A DNA stretch of 64,000 nt, taken from assembly GCF_019375475.1 (NCBI RefSeq), contig NZ_JAHXGQ010000008.1, positions 1-64,000 on the forward strand, read 5' to 3'. Below the pieces are notes generated by a model. The model saw only the letters and a program-made list of their open reading frames with translations, did no database searches and had not been told where the DNA came from. A program made the translations under genes and the position numbers. The first letter of the stretch is position 1. Each line of letters begins with the position of its first letter. The stretch comes from Saccharothrix obliqua. GTDB taxonomy: Bacteria > Actinomycetota > Actinomycetes > Mycobacteriales > Pseudonocardiaceae. This document shows positions 16,733 through 25,313 of this stretch, one piece after another.

Positions 16733-18019
16733 TCAGTTGTCGTCCGGCAGGTCGCCGAGTTCACCGCTCACGTGGACCACCTGGAAGCAGTCCGGGGCCT
16801 GCTGCCCGTTGGCCGGCGTGCCGGGCTTGCCGCACGTCACCGTGGCCGTCACGGACGCACCCTGCGGCACGTCGATCGGCGTCACCCAGTGGTAGTCCTG
16901 GTTGCGGAACGTCTCCAGGGCGATCGGCGTGAGCTTGCGCTCGCCGAACGCGACGACCAGCACGCCCTCGTCGCCCTGGTGGTTGCCGACCAGCAGGTCG
17001 GTGATCCGGAAGACCTTGCCGTCGGGCACGGTGTAAGCGCCGACGCCCTCCGCGCCCGCACCCGTGTGCACCTCGACGGTCTCCGAACTCTGCCGCCCGC
17101 CACCGATCCCGGTGCCCGGCTGGCCCTGCCCCCGACCCTGGCCCTGCCCCTGGCCGCCGGGCTGCCGACCGTCCTCCCCACCGGGCTGCTCCGGCGACGG
17201 CTGCTCGGGCGACGGCTCGACGCGCTCGGCCTGGGCGATCTCCCGCGCCCGGTCGTCGGCGGCCTCGCGGGCGGCGGACCGGACGGCGGGGCGCACCAGC
17301 AGCAGCCACGCCAGCAGCAACGCCAGCAGGGCGGCGAGCAGCGCGAGCAGCCACCGGGGGAACACCGGCAGCTGGATCAGCTCGCCCTCCAGCTCGTGCC
17401 GCGTGGTGTCGTCGCCACCGGTCGCGGTCGCGTCCAGCCGCAGCGGCCACTGCTCGGGCTTGCCGAACCACAGCACCTTCCCGACCCGCACCCGCAGTTC
17501 CAGCTCCACGCGGTCACCGGGCTCGACCCGGGCGGCCTCCCGCGGCAGGGTGTACGTCAGCCGGTCGTCGGTCTCCGGCGCGCTCAACGCCACCGAGACC
17601 GGGGTGTTGCCCGCGTTGTGCAGCTCCACGTGGTACCGCGCGCTGCGCCAGGCGCGGCGGCGTTCCGGCACCAGTTCGGCGCGCTGCTCGGCGAACGGCT
17701 GGACGACCACCGTCGTCTCGGTCACCACCACCGACTCGGGGCGTTCGGCGGGCAGCACCCGCACGCCCAGCGGGATCTCGCCGGCGCGCACCGCGGGCGA
17801 CCGGGGCGGGCGCAGCCGCACCGCCACCTCGCCGGTGGTCCCGGGGTACAGCGAGAGCCGCTCCGGCTCGACCACCGTCCACGGCGCGCATTCGCCGACC
17901 ACCTCGAACTCGTACGCCTCGACGATGTCGCTGTCGTTGCGCACCGTCATCGTCGTGCTGGTCTCCTGGCCGGGCGTCACGACCACCGTGGGGAGACCGA
18001 ATTCCGTCGTTGCGGTCAC
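16733..18019 (-). CDS. CARDB/COG1470-like single-pass membrane protein at the edge of the CIS locus
   Basis: 428 residues from GTG 18019, no signal peptide. Residues 1-210 hold two Ig-like beta domains (FGLPTVVVTPGQETSTTMTV; RYHVELHNAGNTPVSVALS). A strong membrane helix follows at about 219-243 (RWLLALLAALLALLLAWLLL), then a charged stretch and a Gln/Gly-rich linker (GQGQGQGRGQGQPGTG). The last ~110 residues look like a compact beta domain with a Cys pair. Proteins of this layout occur in actinobacterial contractile injection loci. It is divergent from the LuxR gene at 18186. Its function is not established; a membrane anchor or sensor is possible. Confidence 0.7.
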   Translation of the reverse strand: MTATTEFGLPTVVVTPGQETSTTMTVRNDSDIVEAYEFEVVGECAPWTVVEPERLSLYPGTTGEVAVRLRPPRSPAVRAGEIPLGVRVLPAERPESVVVTETTVVVQPFAEQRAELVPERRRAWRSARYHVELHNAGNTPVSVALSAPETDDRLTYTLPREAARVEPGDRVELELRVRVGKVLWFGKPEQWPLRLDATATGGDDTTRHELEGELIQLPVFPRWLLALLAALLALLLAWLLLVRPAVRSAAREAADDRAREIAQAERVEPSPEQPSPEQPGGEDGRQPGGQGQGQGRGQGQPGTGIGGGRQSSETVEVHTGAGAEGVGAYTVPDGKVFRITDLLVGNHQGDEGVLVVAFGERKLTPIALETFRNQDYHWVTPIDVPQGASVTATVTCGKPGTPANGQQAPDCFQVVHVSGELGDLPDDN

Positions 18020-18185
18020 GGCACGCAACGGTAGGTACGCGGGTGGCGGCCTGGCAGGGAGAAAAGGGCACTGTGCGGGCAAACCAGTGCACGGGCGGAC
18101 CGCGGCCGGTGCCCCGGAGCACCCCGCGCGACCACCATGGTGCCACCAGGGCCGGCGCGGCCCGGCTGATCCGGAGGGGGTCCGC

Positions 18186-18812
18186 ATGACGACGAGAATC
18201 CCGGTCGCGGTCTACGCCGAGGACCCGGTCCTGCGCACGGGTGTCACCCACCAACTCCGCCCGCGCCCCGAGGTGGAGGTGCTCACCACCGCGGAGGAGT
18301 CGCGGGCGCTGGTGGCGCTCGTGGTGGTCGACGAGGTGGACGAAGCGGCGGCGCGGTTGCTGCGCCGGTTGCGCCGCTCGTCGACGGCGCGCACCGGTGT
18401 GGTGGTGAGCCGGTTCGACCACGACGCGTTGCAGGTCACCGTGGACTGCGGTGTGTCGGCCGTGGTGCGGCGCGTGGAAGCCGACCAGGACCGCCTGGTG
18501 GCGACGGTCCTGGCGCTGGCGAAGGGCGAGGCGGTGTTACCCGGTGACCTGGTGGGCAGGCTGCTCGACCACGTCGGCCGGTTGCAGCGCAGCGTGCTCG
18601 ACCCCAACGCGCCCACGCTGTCCACGCTCACCCCGCGCGAGGCGGACATGCTGCGGCTGATCTCGGAGGGCCTGGACACGGCCGAGATCGCGGTGCGGAT
18701 GTCGTTCTCGGAGCGGACGGTGAAGAACGTCCTGCACGAGGTGAGCACGCGGCTGAACCTGCGCAACCGCGCCCACGCCGTGGGTTACGTGATGCGGCAC
18801 GGCCTGATCTGA
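18186..18812 (+). CDS. LuxR/NarL-type regulator with degenerate receiver (CIS locus, left)
   Basis: 208 residues. The C-terminal LuxR helix-turn-helix is clear: LTPREADMLRLISEGLDTAEIAVRMSFSERTVKNVLHEVS. The N-terminal half looks like a response-regulator receiver but is unusual: the beta-5 lysine is replaced (SAVVRRVEAD), and the acceptor region reads LVVVDEVDEAAAR. No kinase is adjacent. A close paralogue lies at 39717 on the far side of the injection locus. Both share the LDTAEIA...SERT(V/I)KNV recognition segment, so they probably bind related sites. Confidence 0.87.
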   Translation: MTTRIPVAVYAEDPVLRTGVTHQLRPRPEVEVLTTAEESRALVALVVVDEVDEAAARLLRRLRRSSTARTGVVVSRFDHDALQVTVDCGVSAVVRRVEADQDRLVATVLALAKGEAVLPGDLVGRLLDHVGRLQRSVLDPNAPTLSTLTPREADMLRLISEGLDTAEIAVRMSFSERTVKNVLHEVSTRLNLRNRAHAVGYVMRHGLI

Positions 18813-18920
18813 GCGGGTTGCCCGAACCGACCCCGCGGTCTGCCCCGGTCCTGCCCCCGCGGGCCTCGTGCCCGCCCGCCGCTCGCGGCGACGATTCCCG
18901 CGGAGAGCCACGGAGGTGTC

Positions 18921-21900
18921 GTGAAGTTGTCCACCAGGCCCAGGAACCGGATGGTCGCGGTGATCGCGGCGGCGGTCGCGTTGTGCGGGATCGTCGTGGT
19001 CGCGCGCACCGAGACCGCGCCCGCGGCGGCGCGGCAGGACGAGGCGGACGTCGCCGGGCGCATCGCGTTCGCGGGCACCGGTCACCGCAGCATCGGCGAG
19101 GTGATCGACCCGGTGCCCGAGCAGATGCCGCCGAGCGAGCCGCTGGCGGAGGGCGCCGCGCACTTCGACGACCACGTGTCGGCACGCGGCGACCTGGTGG
19201 TGTTCACCAGCTTGCGCGACGAGCGGCGGCCCCAGGTGTACCTGCGGCGGCCGGACGGCTCGGTGCGCAGGCTCACCGCGGGCCGCGACGCCGGGCACCC
19301 GCAGCTCTCACCGGACCTGCGGACCGTGGTGTTCGACTCGGCCGAGGACGGGCAACGCGACCTGTGGTTGGTGGGCGTCGACGGGAACGGCCTGCGGCGG
19401 CTCACCGAGGGCGGCGCGAACGAGAGCTGGCCGACGTTCTCGCCGGACGGCACGCAGGTCGCGTACACCACCGACCGGGACGGCGAGCCGGAGGTCTACC
19501 GGCGGCCGGTGGCGGGCGGACCGGCCGTGCGGCTCACCGACGAACCGACGGGCGCGGCCGGTGAACCGGCCTGGAACCCGGAGGACGGCCGCATCGCCTA
19601 CACCCTCACCACGAACGGGCAACCGCGGCTGCGCGTCCTCGACGGCACGGGCGTCGGCACCCCGGTGCTGGGCGGCGGCCAGGCCGGGTGGCGTGCCCGC
19701 TGGCCGTCGTGGCTGCCCGACGGGTCGGGCCTGCTGTTCCTCAGCTACGACCAGACCTGCGACTGCACGGCCGATCCGAAGGTGGAGAAGGTCTACCGGG
19801 TCGACACCGGGACCGGGCTGCCGGTGACCGCCGTGCCGGGCCTCCTGCTCGCCGAGGACCGCCAGGTGTCCGCACCGGCGTGGTCGGTGGTCGGGCGGCC
19901 GAGGCTGCTGATCGCGCGGACCACCGCCGCGACCCGCAACACCGCCACGCTCCAGGACGTGCGCCCGGACGGCGTCGACCCGCGCGACCTCGGCCTGCCC
20001 GTGCTGCGGGAGGACCCGGGCATCGCCGAGGACCCGAACCGGCTGTTCCACCCGGGAGCCGGGTACGACCCGTGGACGCAGCGGCAGGGCTACTCGCCGG
20101 ACGGGCGGCGGATCGTGGTGACCCGGTTCGAGGACGTCGAGGGGGTCCGGGCGCAGCGGCTGTGGGTGGTGGACGCCGACGGCGGCGACCCGCGCCGCAT
20201 CCCCGTGGCCGACCGGCAGACGACCGACTGGGAGTTCGACCCGGCGTGGTCGCCGGACGGCCGGTTCATCGCCTTCGCCCGGCGCTCGCCCGGCGGGGTG
20301 CGGCCGGACGCGGGCGGGCTGAGCCGGGTGGTGGTCGTGGAGGTGGCGACCGGCGCGGTGGTGGGGAACCTGCGCCCGCCGGTCGACGTGCCTGGCCAGG
20401 AGGACACGCAGCCCGCGTGGTCCCCGGACGGCGCGACCCTCGCGTTCACCAGGGGCGTGGTGTCCAAGGACGGGAACGGCGTGGAAGTCCGCCGCAACCA
20501 CATCTGGACCGCCCGCGCCCGCACCCTGGACCAGCAGCGCGACGTGTCGGCGGCGGTGTGCGGGTTCGCCTGCGAGGTGACCGACGACAGCGCCGCGTTC
20601 CGCCCGGACGGCCGGTCGCTGGTGTTCAACCGCGAGTTCGACGGGCTGGTGGAGGTCTCCACGGCGGACCTCGGGTGCCGGGTGCTGCTGCCGCCGGGGC
20701 AGCGCGCGTGCTCCACGCCGCTGACCGCGCCGCCCGCCGGGCCGTACCAGCCCCGGGACGCCGCGTACGCGCCGGACGGCGGGAGCCTGGTGCTCACCAC
20801 CCGGCGGGAGGGTCCGGCGGCGTCACCGGAGGAGCTGGTGGTGCTCGCCGGCGGCCGGCTGGACCGGATCACCGCCGGCCTGCCCGGCAGGCAGAAGGAA
20901 CCGACCTGGCAGCCGTCGGTGGACCTGGCGGTGGAAGCGCCGCCCGCGCTGCCGGTCGTGGACACCGGTGCTTCGACGACGGTGACCGTGACCGTGACGA
21001 ACCGTGGGCCGGGCACGTCGTCCGGCACGGCGCTGACCATCGGCGTGCCGGAAGGGGTGCGGGTGGACGTGGCGCGGCCCGGTCAGGGCTCGTGCTCGGT
21101 GTCGCGGTGCGATCTCGGCGAGTTGCGTGGCGGGTCGTCGGTCCGGGTGTCCGTGGACCTGGTCGGCCTGACGCCCGGTCGGCGGCGGGTGACGTGGACC
21201 GCGGCGGGTGACGTGCTGGACGTGCGGCCCGGCGACAACACCGCGCGCACCGACGTCCCGGTGCGGGAACGGGCCACCACGCCGCCGCCTTCCACGCCGC
21301 CTCCGCCCCCACCGCCACCACCACCACCACCCGCGCCGGTGCCGCCCGCGGCGGGTCCCGGTGTGGCCGTCGTGGTGCAGCCCAACCCCTCGTACGTCGG
21401 CGGCAACGCGACCGCCACGTACACCGTGCGCAACGGCGGCGGTTCGCTCGCCACCGGCTTGCGACTGGAACTCGCGCTGCCGCAAGGGGTTCCGGTGTCG
21501 GCCCGGCCACCGGGGTGCGTCACGACCGGGTGCGTGCTGCCCGACCTCGCGCCCGGCGGTGAACTGGTCCTCCAGGTGGTGTTCGCACCCGACGCGCCGC
21601 TGGAGACCAGCGTCGGCGCAACGCTGCGGACCACCGGCACGGACGCCGACCCGGGCGACAACACCGCCGCGGCGCCGATGCGCGTGCTGCTGCCCCGGAT
21701 CGTGGCCGTGCCGCCGATCGGCGAGCCCGGGTTCGTGACGTCCGTGCGGGGCGTGGACTTCCCGCCCGGCGTGCCGGTCCGGCTCACCTGGTCGCCCGGC
21801 ATCACCGCGGCGGCGGCGCCCGCGTTCCCCCGTGCGGACGGCGGGTTCGCCGCGCAGCTGCTGATCCTGGTCAAGGACCAGACCGGACCACGCACGATCA

Positions 21901-21992
21901 CCGCCACCGGGCCCGGCTTCCGGCCGGCCACCACCCCGTTCCTCGTCGTCGCGGGCTCCGTCGCGCCGCCCGACGTGGTGCGGCGGCGTTGA
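18921..21992 (+). CDS. Exported TolB-like beta-propeller with DUF11/CARDB repeats
   Basis: 1023 residues, GTG start with GGAGG (18912-18916). The N-terminus has a signal-like hydrophobic stretch (MVAVIAAAVALCGIVVVART). Residues ~60-640 hold repeated WD40/TolB blades (SPDGTQVAYTTDRDGEPEVYR; SPDGRFIAFARR). Two DUF11/CARDB-type beta domains follow (TVTVTVTNRGPGTSSG; ATYTVRNGGGSLATGL), separated by a polyproline linker (from about 21,280), then a last Ig-like domain. It is probably outside the membrane, binding wall or protein partners. The gene ends 22 bp before the CIS cap protein gene, so it belongs to that transcription unit. Confidence 0.85.
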   Translation: MKLSTRPRNRMVAVIAAAVALCGIVVVARTETAPAAARQDEADVAGRIAFAGTGHRSIGEVIDPVPEQMPPSEPLAEGAAHFDDHVSARGDLVVFTSLRDERRPQVYLRRPDGSVRRLTAGRDAGHPQLSPDLRTVVFDSAEDGQRDLWLVGVDGNGLRRLTEGGANESWPTFSPDGTQVAYTTDRDGEPEVYRRPVAGGPAVRLTDEPTGAAGEPAWNPEDGRIAYTLTTNGQPRLRVLDGTGVGTPVLGGGQAGWRARWPSWLPDGSGLLFLSYDQTCDCTADPKVEKVYRVDTGTGLPVTAVPGLLLAEDRQVSAPAWSVVGRPRLLIARTTAATRNTATLQDVRPDGVDPRDLGLPVLREDPGIAEDPNRLFHPGAGYDPWTQRQGYSPDGRRIVVTRFEDVEGVRAQRLWVVDADGGDPRRIPVADRQTTDWEFDPAWSPDGRFIAFARRSPGGVRPDAGGLSRVVVVEVATGAVVGNLRPPVDVPGQEDTQPAWSPDGATLAFTRGVVSKDGNGVEVRRNHIWTARARTLDQQRDVSAAVCGFACEVTDDSAAFRPDGRSLVFNREFDGLVEVSTADLGCRVLLPPGQRACSTPLTAPPAGPYQPRDAAYAPDGGSLVLTTRREGPAASPEELVVLAGGRLDRITAGLPGRQKEPTWQPSVDLAVEAPPALPVVDTGASTTVTVTVTNRGPGTSSGTALTIGVPEGVRVDVARPGQGSCSVSRCDLGELRGGSSVRVSVDLVGLTPGRRRVTWTAAGDVLDVRPGDNTARTDVPVRERATTPPPSTPPPPPPPPPPPPAPVPPAAGPGVAVVVQPNPSYVGGNATATYTVRNGGGSLATGLRLELALPQGVPVSARPPGCVTTGCVLPDLAPGGELVLQVVFAPDAPLETSVGATLRTTGTDADPGDNTAAAPMRVLLPRIVAVPPIGEPGFVTSVRGVDFPPGVPVRLTWSPGITAAAAPAFPRADGGFAAQLLILVKDQTGPRTITATGPGFRPATTPFLVVAGSVAPPDVVRRR

Positions 21993-22014
21993 CCACGACG
22001 ACGAGGAGACATCC

Positions 22015-22725
22015 GTGATCCACGAGGTGGACGAGGGCATCCGCCGGCTGCTGGTCGCCGGCGGCGTGCCCGGCGACCGGGGCGACTTGGCGTTCGAGGC
22101 GCCCACCACGGACTGGTCGGCGCGGCGCAACGCGCCCACCGTCAACGTGTTCCTCTACGACATCCGGGAAGACCTGACCCGGCGCAACGCGGGCGCGACG
22201 GAGGTGCACGACGAGGACGGCGTCCTGGTCGGGTGGCGTGGCCCGGCGCGCTGGTTCGACCTGTCCTACCTGGTCACCGCCTGGACCAACCGGCCGCAGG
22301 ACGAGCACCGGCTGCTGTCCGAGGCGCTGGCCTGCCTGGTGCGCGCCGAACGGCTCGCGCCGCGGTTCCTGACCGGGTCGCTGGCCGAACTCGGCCTGGC
22401 GGTCGGGATGCAGGTCGCCGGACCGGCGCCGGAGGGCCGGGCCGCGCCCGACGTGTGGTCGGCGCTCGGCGGCGAGCTGAAGCCCGCCATCACGCTGAAG
22501 ATCACCGCGCCGCTGGCGGGCGAGTGGACGCCGACCGGCCCGCCGGTGACCGAGGGCATGGTGTTGCGCACCGCGGACGGGGCCACCCTGGTGAGCACTC
22601 CGCCGCCGGATGCGCGCAGGCTGCGTTACGAAGGCCCGACCACCGCCGAGGGCGAGGGTTTCGCGGTGGCCAGGCCCCGACCGCTGCCCGGTGGCAGGCG
22701 GCGGCGCGGCGAGCCGATCCGATGA
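22015..22725 (+). CDS. CIS tail-terminator/cap protein (DUF4255, Pvc16-like)
   Basis: 236 residues. The N-terminal ~190 residues match the DUF4255 pattern: IHEVDEGIRRLL, APTVNVFLYDIREDLTRR, and WFDLSYLVTAWTNRPQDEHRLLSEAL. In extracellular contractile injection systems this protein caps the tube and sheath at the end far from the baseplate. A basic Pro/Arg tail follows. GTG 22015 has GGAG upstream, and the stop overlaps the ATG of the ATPase gene (ATGA). Confidence 0.87.
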   Translation: MIHEVDEGIRRLLVAGGVPGDRGDLAFEAPTTDWSARRNAPTVNVFLYDIREDLTRRNAGATEVHDEDGVLVGWRGPARWFDLSYLVTAWTNRPQDEHRLLSEALACLVRAERLAPRFLTGSLAELGLAVGMQVAGPAPEGRAAPDVWSALGGELKPAITLKITAPLAGEWTPTGPPVTEGMVLRTADGATLVSTPPPDARRLRYEGPTTAEGEGFAVARPRPLPGGRRRRGEPIR

Positions 22726-24791
22726 CGGCGCAGTCCGTCGACCCGGCGGTCGCCGACCTCGCGTACCTGTGGGGGCGGCTGGCCGCCGTCGAGCAGCGGG
22801 TGCGGCGGGCCGTGGAGGCGCGGCTGGCGGGCGACCCGTCGCCCGACGACCCGTTCCGCGGCCTCTACCTGACACCGGAGGCGGTCCGGCGGGTGCTGGA
22901 CGCGCCCCGGCCCCCGGGCGTGCCGCCGACCGAGGACCCGCACCTGGACGAGCTGGCCGCCACCGTGCCGCCGCCCGGACCCCGGCTGCTCGCGCTGGCC
23001 CGGGACTTCCACCTCGACCGGCTGGACGTGGAGTTCCTGCTGGTGGCCATGGCGCCGGACGTGGACGTCCGGTTCGAGCGCCTGTACGGCTACCTGAACG
23101 ACGACGTGACCCGCCGCCGCGCCACCGCGGGTCTGGCGCTGGAGCTGTGCGGGCTGCCGCCCGCGGGTGCCGGCCGGTTCCGGTTCGCCGCCGGCGCGCC
23201 GCTGGTCGCCGGTGGGTTGGTGGAGGTGCGGGAGCCGGAGCTGCCCGCGTTGTCGCGGGTGCTGCGCGTGCCCGACCGCGTGGTGGCGCACCTGCTCGGC
23301 GACGACGTGCCGGACCAGGAGACGGCCGACCTGGCACGCGTCGTCACCGGCGAACCGGAGGACGGGTTCGCCCGGCGGGTCGGCGAAGCGCTGCGGTCCG
23401 GTGTCGGCCTGGTCCACCTGCGGGACGCCGACGGCGACGGCGAGCGGGTGGCGACCGGCGCGCTGGCCGCCGCCGGGCTGGACGCGGTGGTGCTGGACGT
23501 CGCCGCCCTGGTCGACCGCGAGCGGCCCGCGCTCGACGCGGTGGTGCGCGAGGCGCGGCTGCGTGGCGCGGGTCTCGTGCTGGGGCCCGTCGAGCGCCTG
23601 GTGCCCGAGCGGGTGCGGTTGTTGCGCGCGGCGGTGGCGCTGGCCGGCGACCTGCCGCTCGTGCTGCACGGCACGCAGCACTGGGACCCGCGCTGGACCG
23701 GTCGCGCCGCGGTCTCCGTGCCGGTGCCGCCGCTGGACGCCGACCGCCGGTCCGACCGGTGGGCACGCGCGTTGACCGCCGCCACCGGCGTGCCGCCCGA
23801 ACCCGAGCTGCTGACCGTGCTCGGTGGTTACCGGATCGGTGCGGACGAGGTGGAGCGGGCCGTGTCCGTCGCGACCAGGCTGGCCGTGCTGGACGGGCGG
23901 CCCGTCGCGCCGGAGCACCTGCGAGCCGGGGTCCGCGCGCGCAACGGGGCCGGGTTGGACCGGTTGGCGCGCCGGGTCACGCCGTCCGTCGGGTGGGACG
24001 ACCTGGTGTTGCCCGAACCGACCCGGCGGCAGCTCGGGGAACTCGTGTTGCGGGCGCGGCACCGGGAGCGCGTGCTCGGCCAGTGGGGTATGCGGCCCGG
24101 TGGTGGGCGTGGCCGGGGTGTGGTGGCGTTGTTCGCCGGCGAGTCCGGTACCGGCAAGACCATGTCGGCCGAGGTGGTCGCGGCCGAGATCGGCATGGAG
24201 CTGTACGTGGTCGACCTGTCGACGGTGGTGGACAAGTACGTCGGCGAGACGGAGAAGAACCTGGAGCGGATCTTCACCGAGGCGGCGGGCGTGCACGGGG
24301 TGTTGTTGTTCGACGAGGCGGATGCCGTGTTCGGCAAGCGGTCGGAGGTCAAGGATGCCCGGGACCGGTATGCCAACGTGGAATCGGCTTACCTGTTGCA
24401 GCGGATGGAGTCGTTCGACGGTATCGCCGTGCTGACCACCAACCTGCGGTCCAATGTGGACGACGCGTTCACCCGGCGGCTCGACGTGATCGCCGAGTTC
24501 CCGCTGCCCGACGTGGCGCAACGCGAAGCCCTCTGGGACCGTTGCCTGGGCCCGGCGCTGCCCCGGGGGGATGATTTGGACTTGGCGTTCTGCGCCGAGC
24601 GCTTCGAGCTGGCAGGCGGCTCGATCCGCGCGTGCGCGGTGACGGCGGCCTACCTGGCCGCCGCCGCCGACCGCCCGTTGCGGATGGCGGACGTGATCAC
24701 CGCGGTCCACCAGGAGTACCGCAAACTGGGCCGCCTCGTACTGGAGAACGAATTCGGCCCCTGGCTTGACCAAGGGCTGAGCCGCTGGTGA
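22722..24791 (+). CDS. CIS-associated AAA+ ATPase (Pvc15-like)
   Basis: 689 residues. The first ~430 form a winged-helix/helical and degenerate ATPase-like region, as in Pvc15 relatives. The active AAA+ module has Walker A GESGTGKT (about residue 473-480), Walker B LLFDEADAVFG, sensor 1 TTNL and arginine-finger candidates in DDAFTRRLD. These ATPases are required for assembly or disassembly of the particle but are not part of it. Translationally coupled to the cap gene. The last codons form one arm of a long hairpin. Confidence 0.9.
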   Translation: MTAQSVDPAVADLAYLWGRLAAVEQRVRRAVEARLAGDPSPDDPFRGLYLTPEAVRRVLDAPRPPGVPPTEDPHLDELAATVPPPGPRLLALARDFHLDRLDVEFLLVAMAPDVDVRFERLYGYLNDDVTRRRATAGLALELCGLPPAGAGRFRFAAGAPLVAGGLVEVREPELPALSRVLRVPDRVVAHLLGDDVPDQETADLARVVTGEPEDGFARRVGEALRSGVGLVHLRDADGDGERVATGALAAAGLDAVVLDVAALVDRERPALDAVVREARLRGAGLVLGPVERLVPERVRLLRAAVALAGDLPLVLHGTQHWDPRWTGRAAVSVPVPPLDADRRSDRWARALTAATGVPPEPELLTVLGGYRIGADEVERAVSVATRLAVLDGRPVAPEHLRAGVRARNGAGLDRLARRVTPSVGWDDLVLPEPTRRQLGELVLRARHRERVLGQWGMRPGGGRGRGVVALFAGESGTGKTMSAEVVAAEIGMELYVVDLSTVVDKYVGETEKNLERIFTEAAGVHGVLLFDEADAVFGKRSEVKDARDRYANVESAYLLQRMESFDGIAVLTTNLRSNVDDAFTRRLDVIAEFPLPDVAQREALWDRCLGPALPRGDDLDLAFCAERFELAGGSIRACAVTAAYLAAAADRPLRMADVITAVHQEYRKLGRLVLENEFGPWLDQGLSRW

Positions 24792-24813
24792 GCCAGGGCC
24801 TCAGCCCTTGGTC
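24768..24813 (+). terminator. 14-bp perfect inverted repeat with the stop codon in the loop
   Basis: GACCAAGGGCTGAG (24768-24781), an 18-nt loop containing the TGA stop (24789-24791), then CTCAGCCCTTGGTC (24800-24813). The first arm encodes the last residues of the ATPase. It would form a very stable RNA hairpin and probably ends the upstream transcript or protects its 3' end. There is no T tract. Confidence 0.75.
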
Positions 24814-25313
24814 AGCCGGGGGCCGAGCCGCGGGTCGCGGTGTCCCGAGGTCCGACCGGATGGCAGGCAGCGGCCTTGGCTCGGCGTCGTCCGGTCGAGC
24901 AGCGGCGGTCGGGAGTCCGGCTCACGGCGCGGTGCCGACCACGCCACGCATTCCCACCGGCCGAAACTTTCAGGCAGGCTCCCTGATAGTTTCGCCCCGC
25001 GGGCCGCGCTGCCCCGATTCCTCGTACCGGTCGCCCCCATCACGCCCCCGGACCGCGTCTCCGGACCGCGCCTCAACCGCGCCTCAACCGGGTTCCCACC
25101 GCCGCCCTCCCCGCGTGCCGCGCTGTGCTGTGCCGCTGTGCCGTGTCGCTGTGCCGCCCCGCCCCGCACCGCCAAACCATCCCCTTAGGACGTTGCCCGA
25201 TCGGGCAACGCCCTGCCCCGCGCGGAGGGCGGGTGGACCTCCCCGCACGTCACCCGTGCGCGCAAAGCTGTGGCTACCAGCAGCGGAGCACCGCACACCA
25301 GACAGGAGCGACC
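24814..25313. other. 500-bp promoter/leader region of the CIS structural operon
   Basis: No convincing gene lies here. The stretch holds an imperfect 13-bp inverted repeat at 24962-24994, then a C-rich segment, and close to the sheath gene the ribosome site AGGAG in GACAGGAGCGACC. Its length suggests regulated transcription or a long 5' untranslated leader. Confidence 0.6.
24962..24994. promoter_or_regulatory. Imperfect 13-bp inverted repeat upstream of the CIS operon
   Basis: CGAAACTTTCAGG (24962-24974) and CCTGATAGTTTCG (24982-24994) are complementary except for one position, with a 7-nt spacer. It is an AT-richer island in GC-rich surroundings, about 320 bp before the sheath start, and could be an operator for one of the LuxR regulators. 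Confidence 0.45.

Noticed and set aside
16468..16895. Proline/arginine-rich frames in the gap after the glycosidase
   Set aside because: Low-complexity composition in several frames at once, no ribosome site, no domain.
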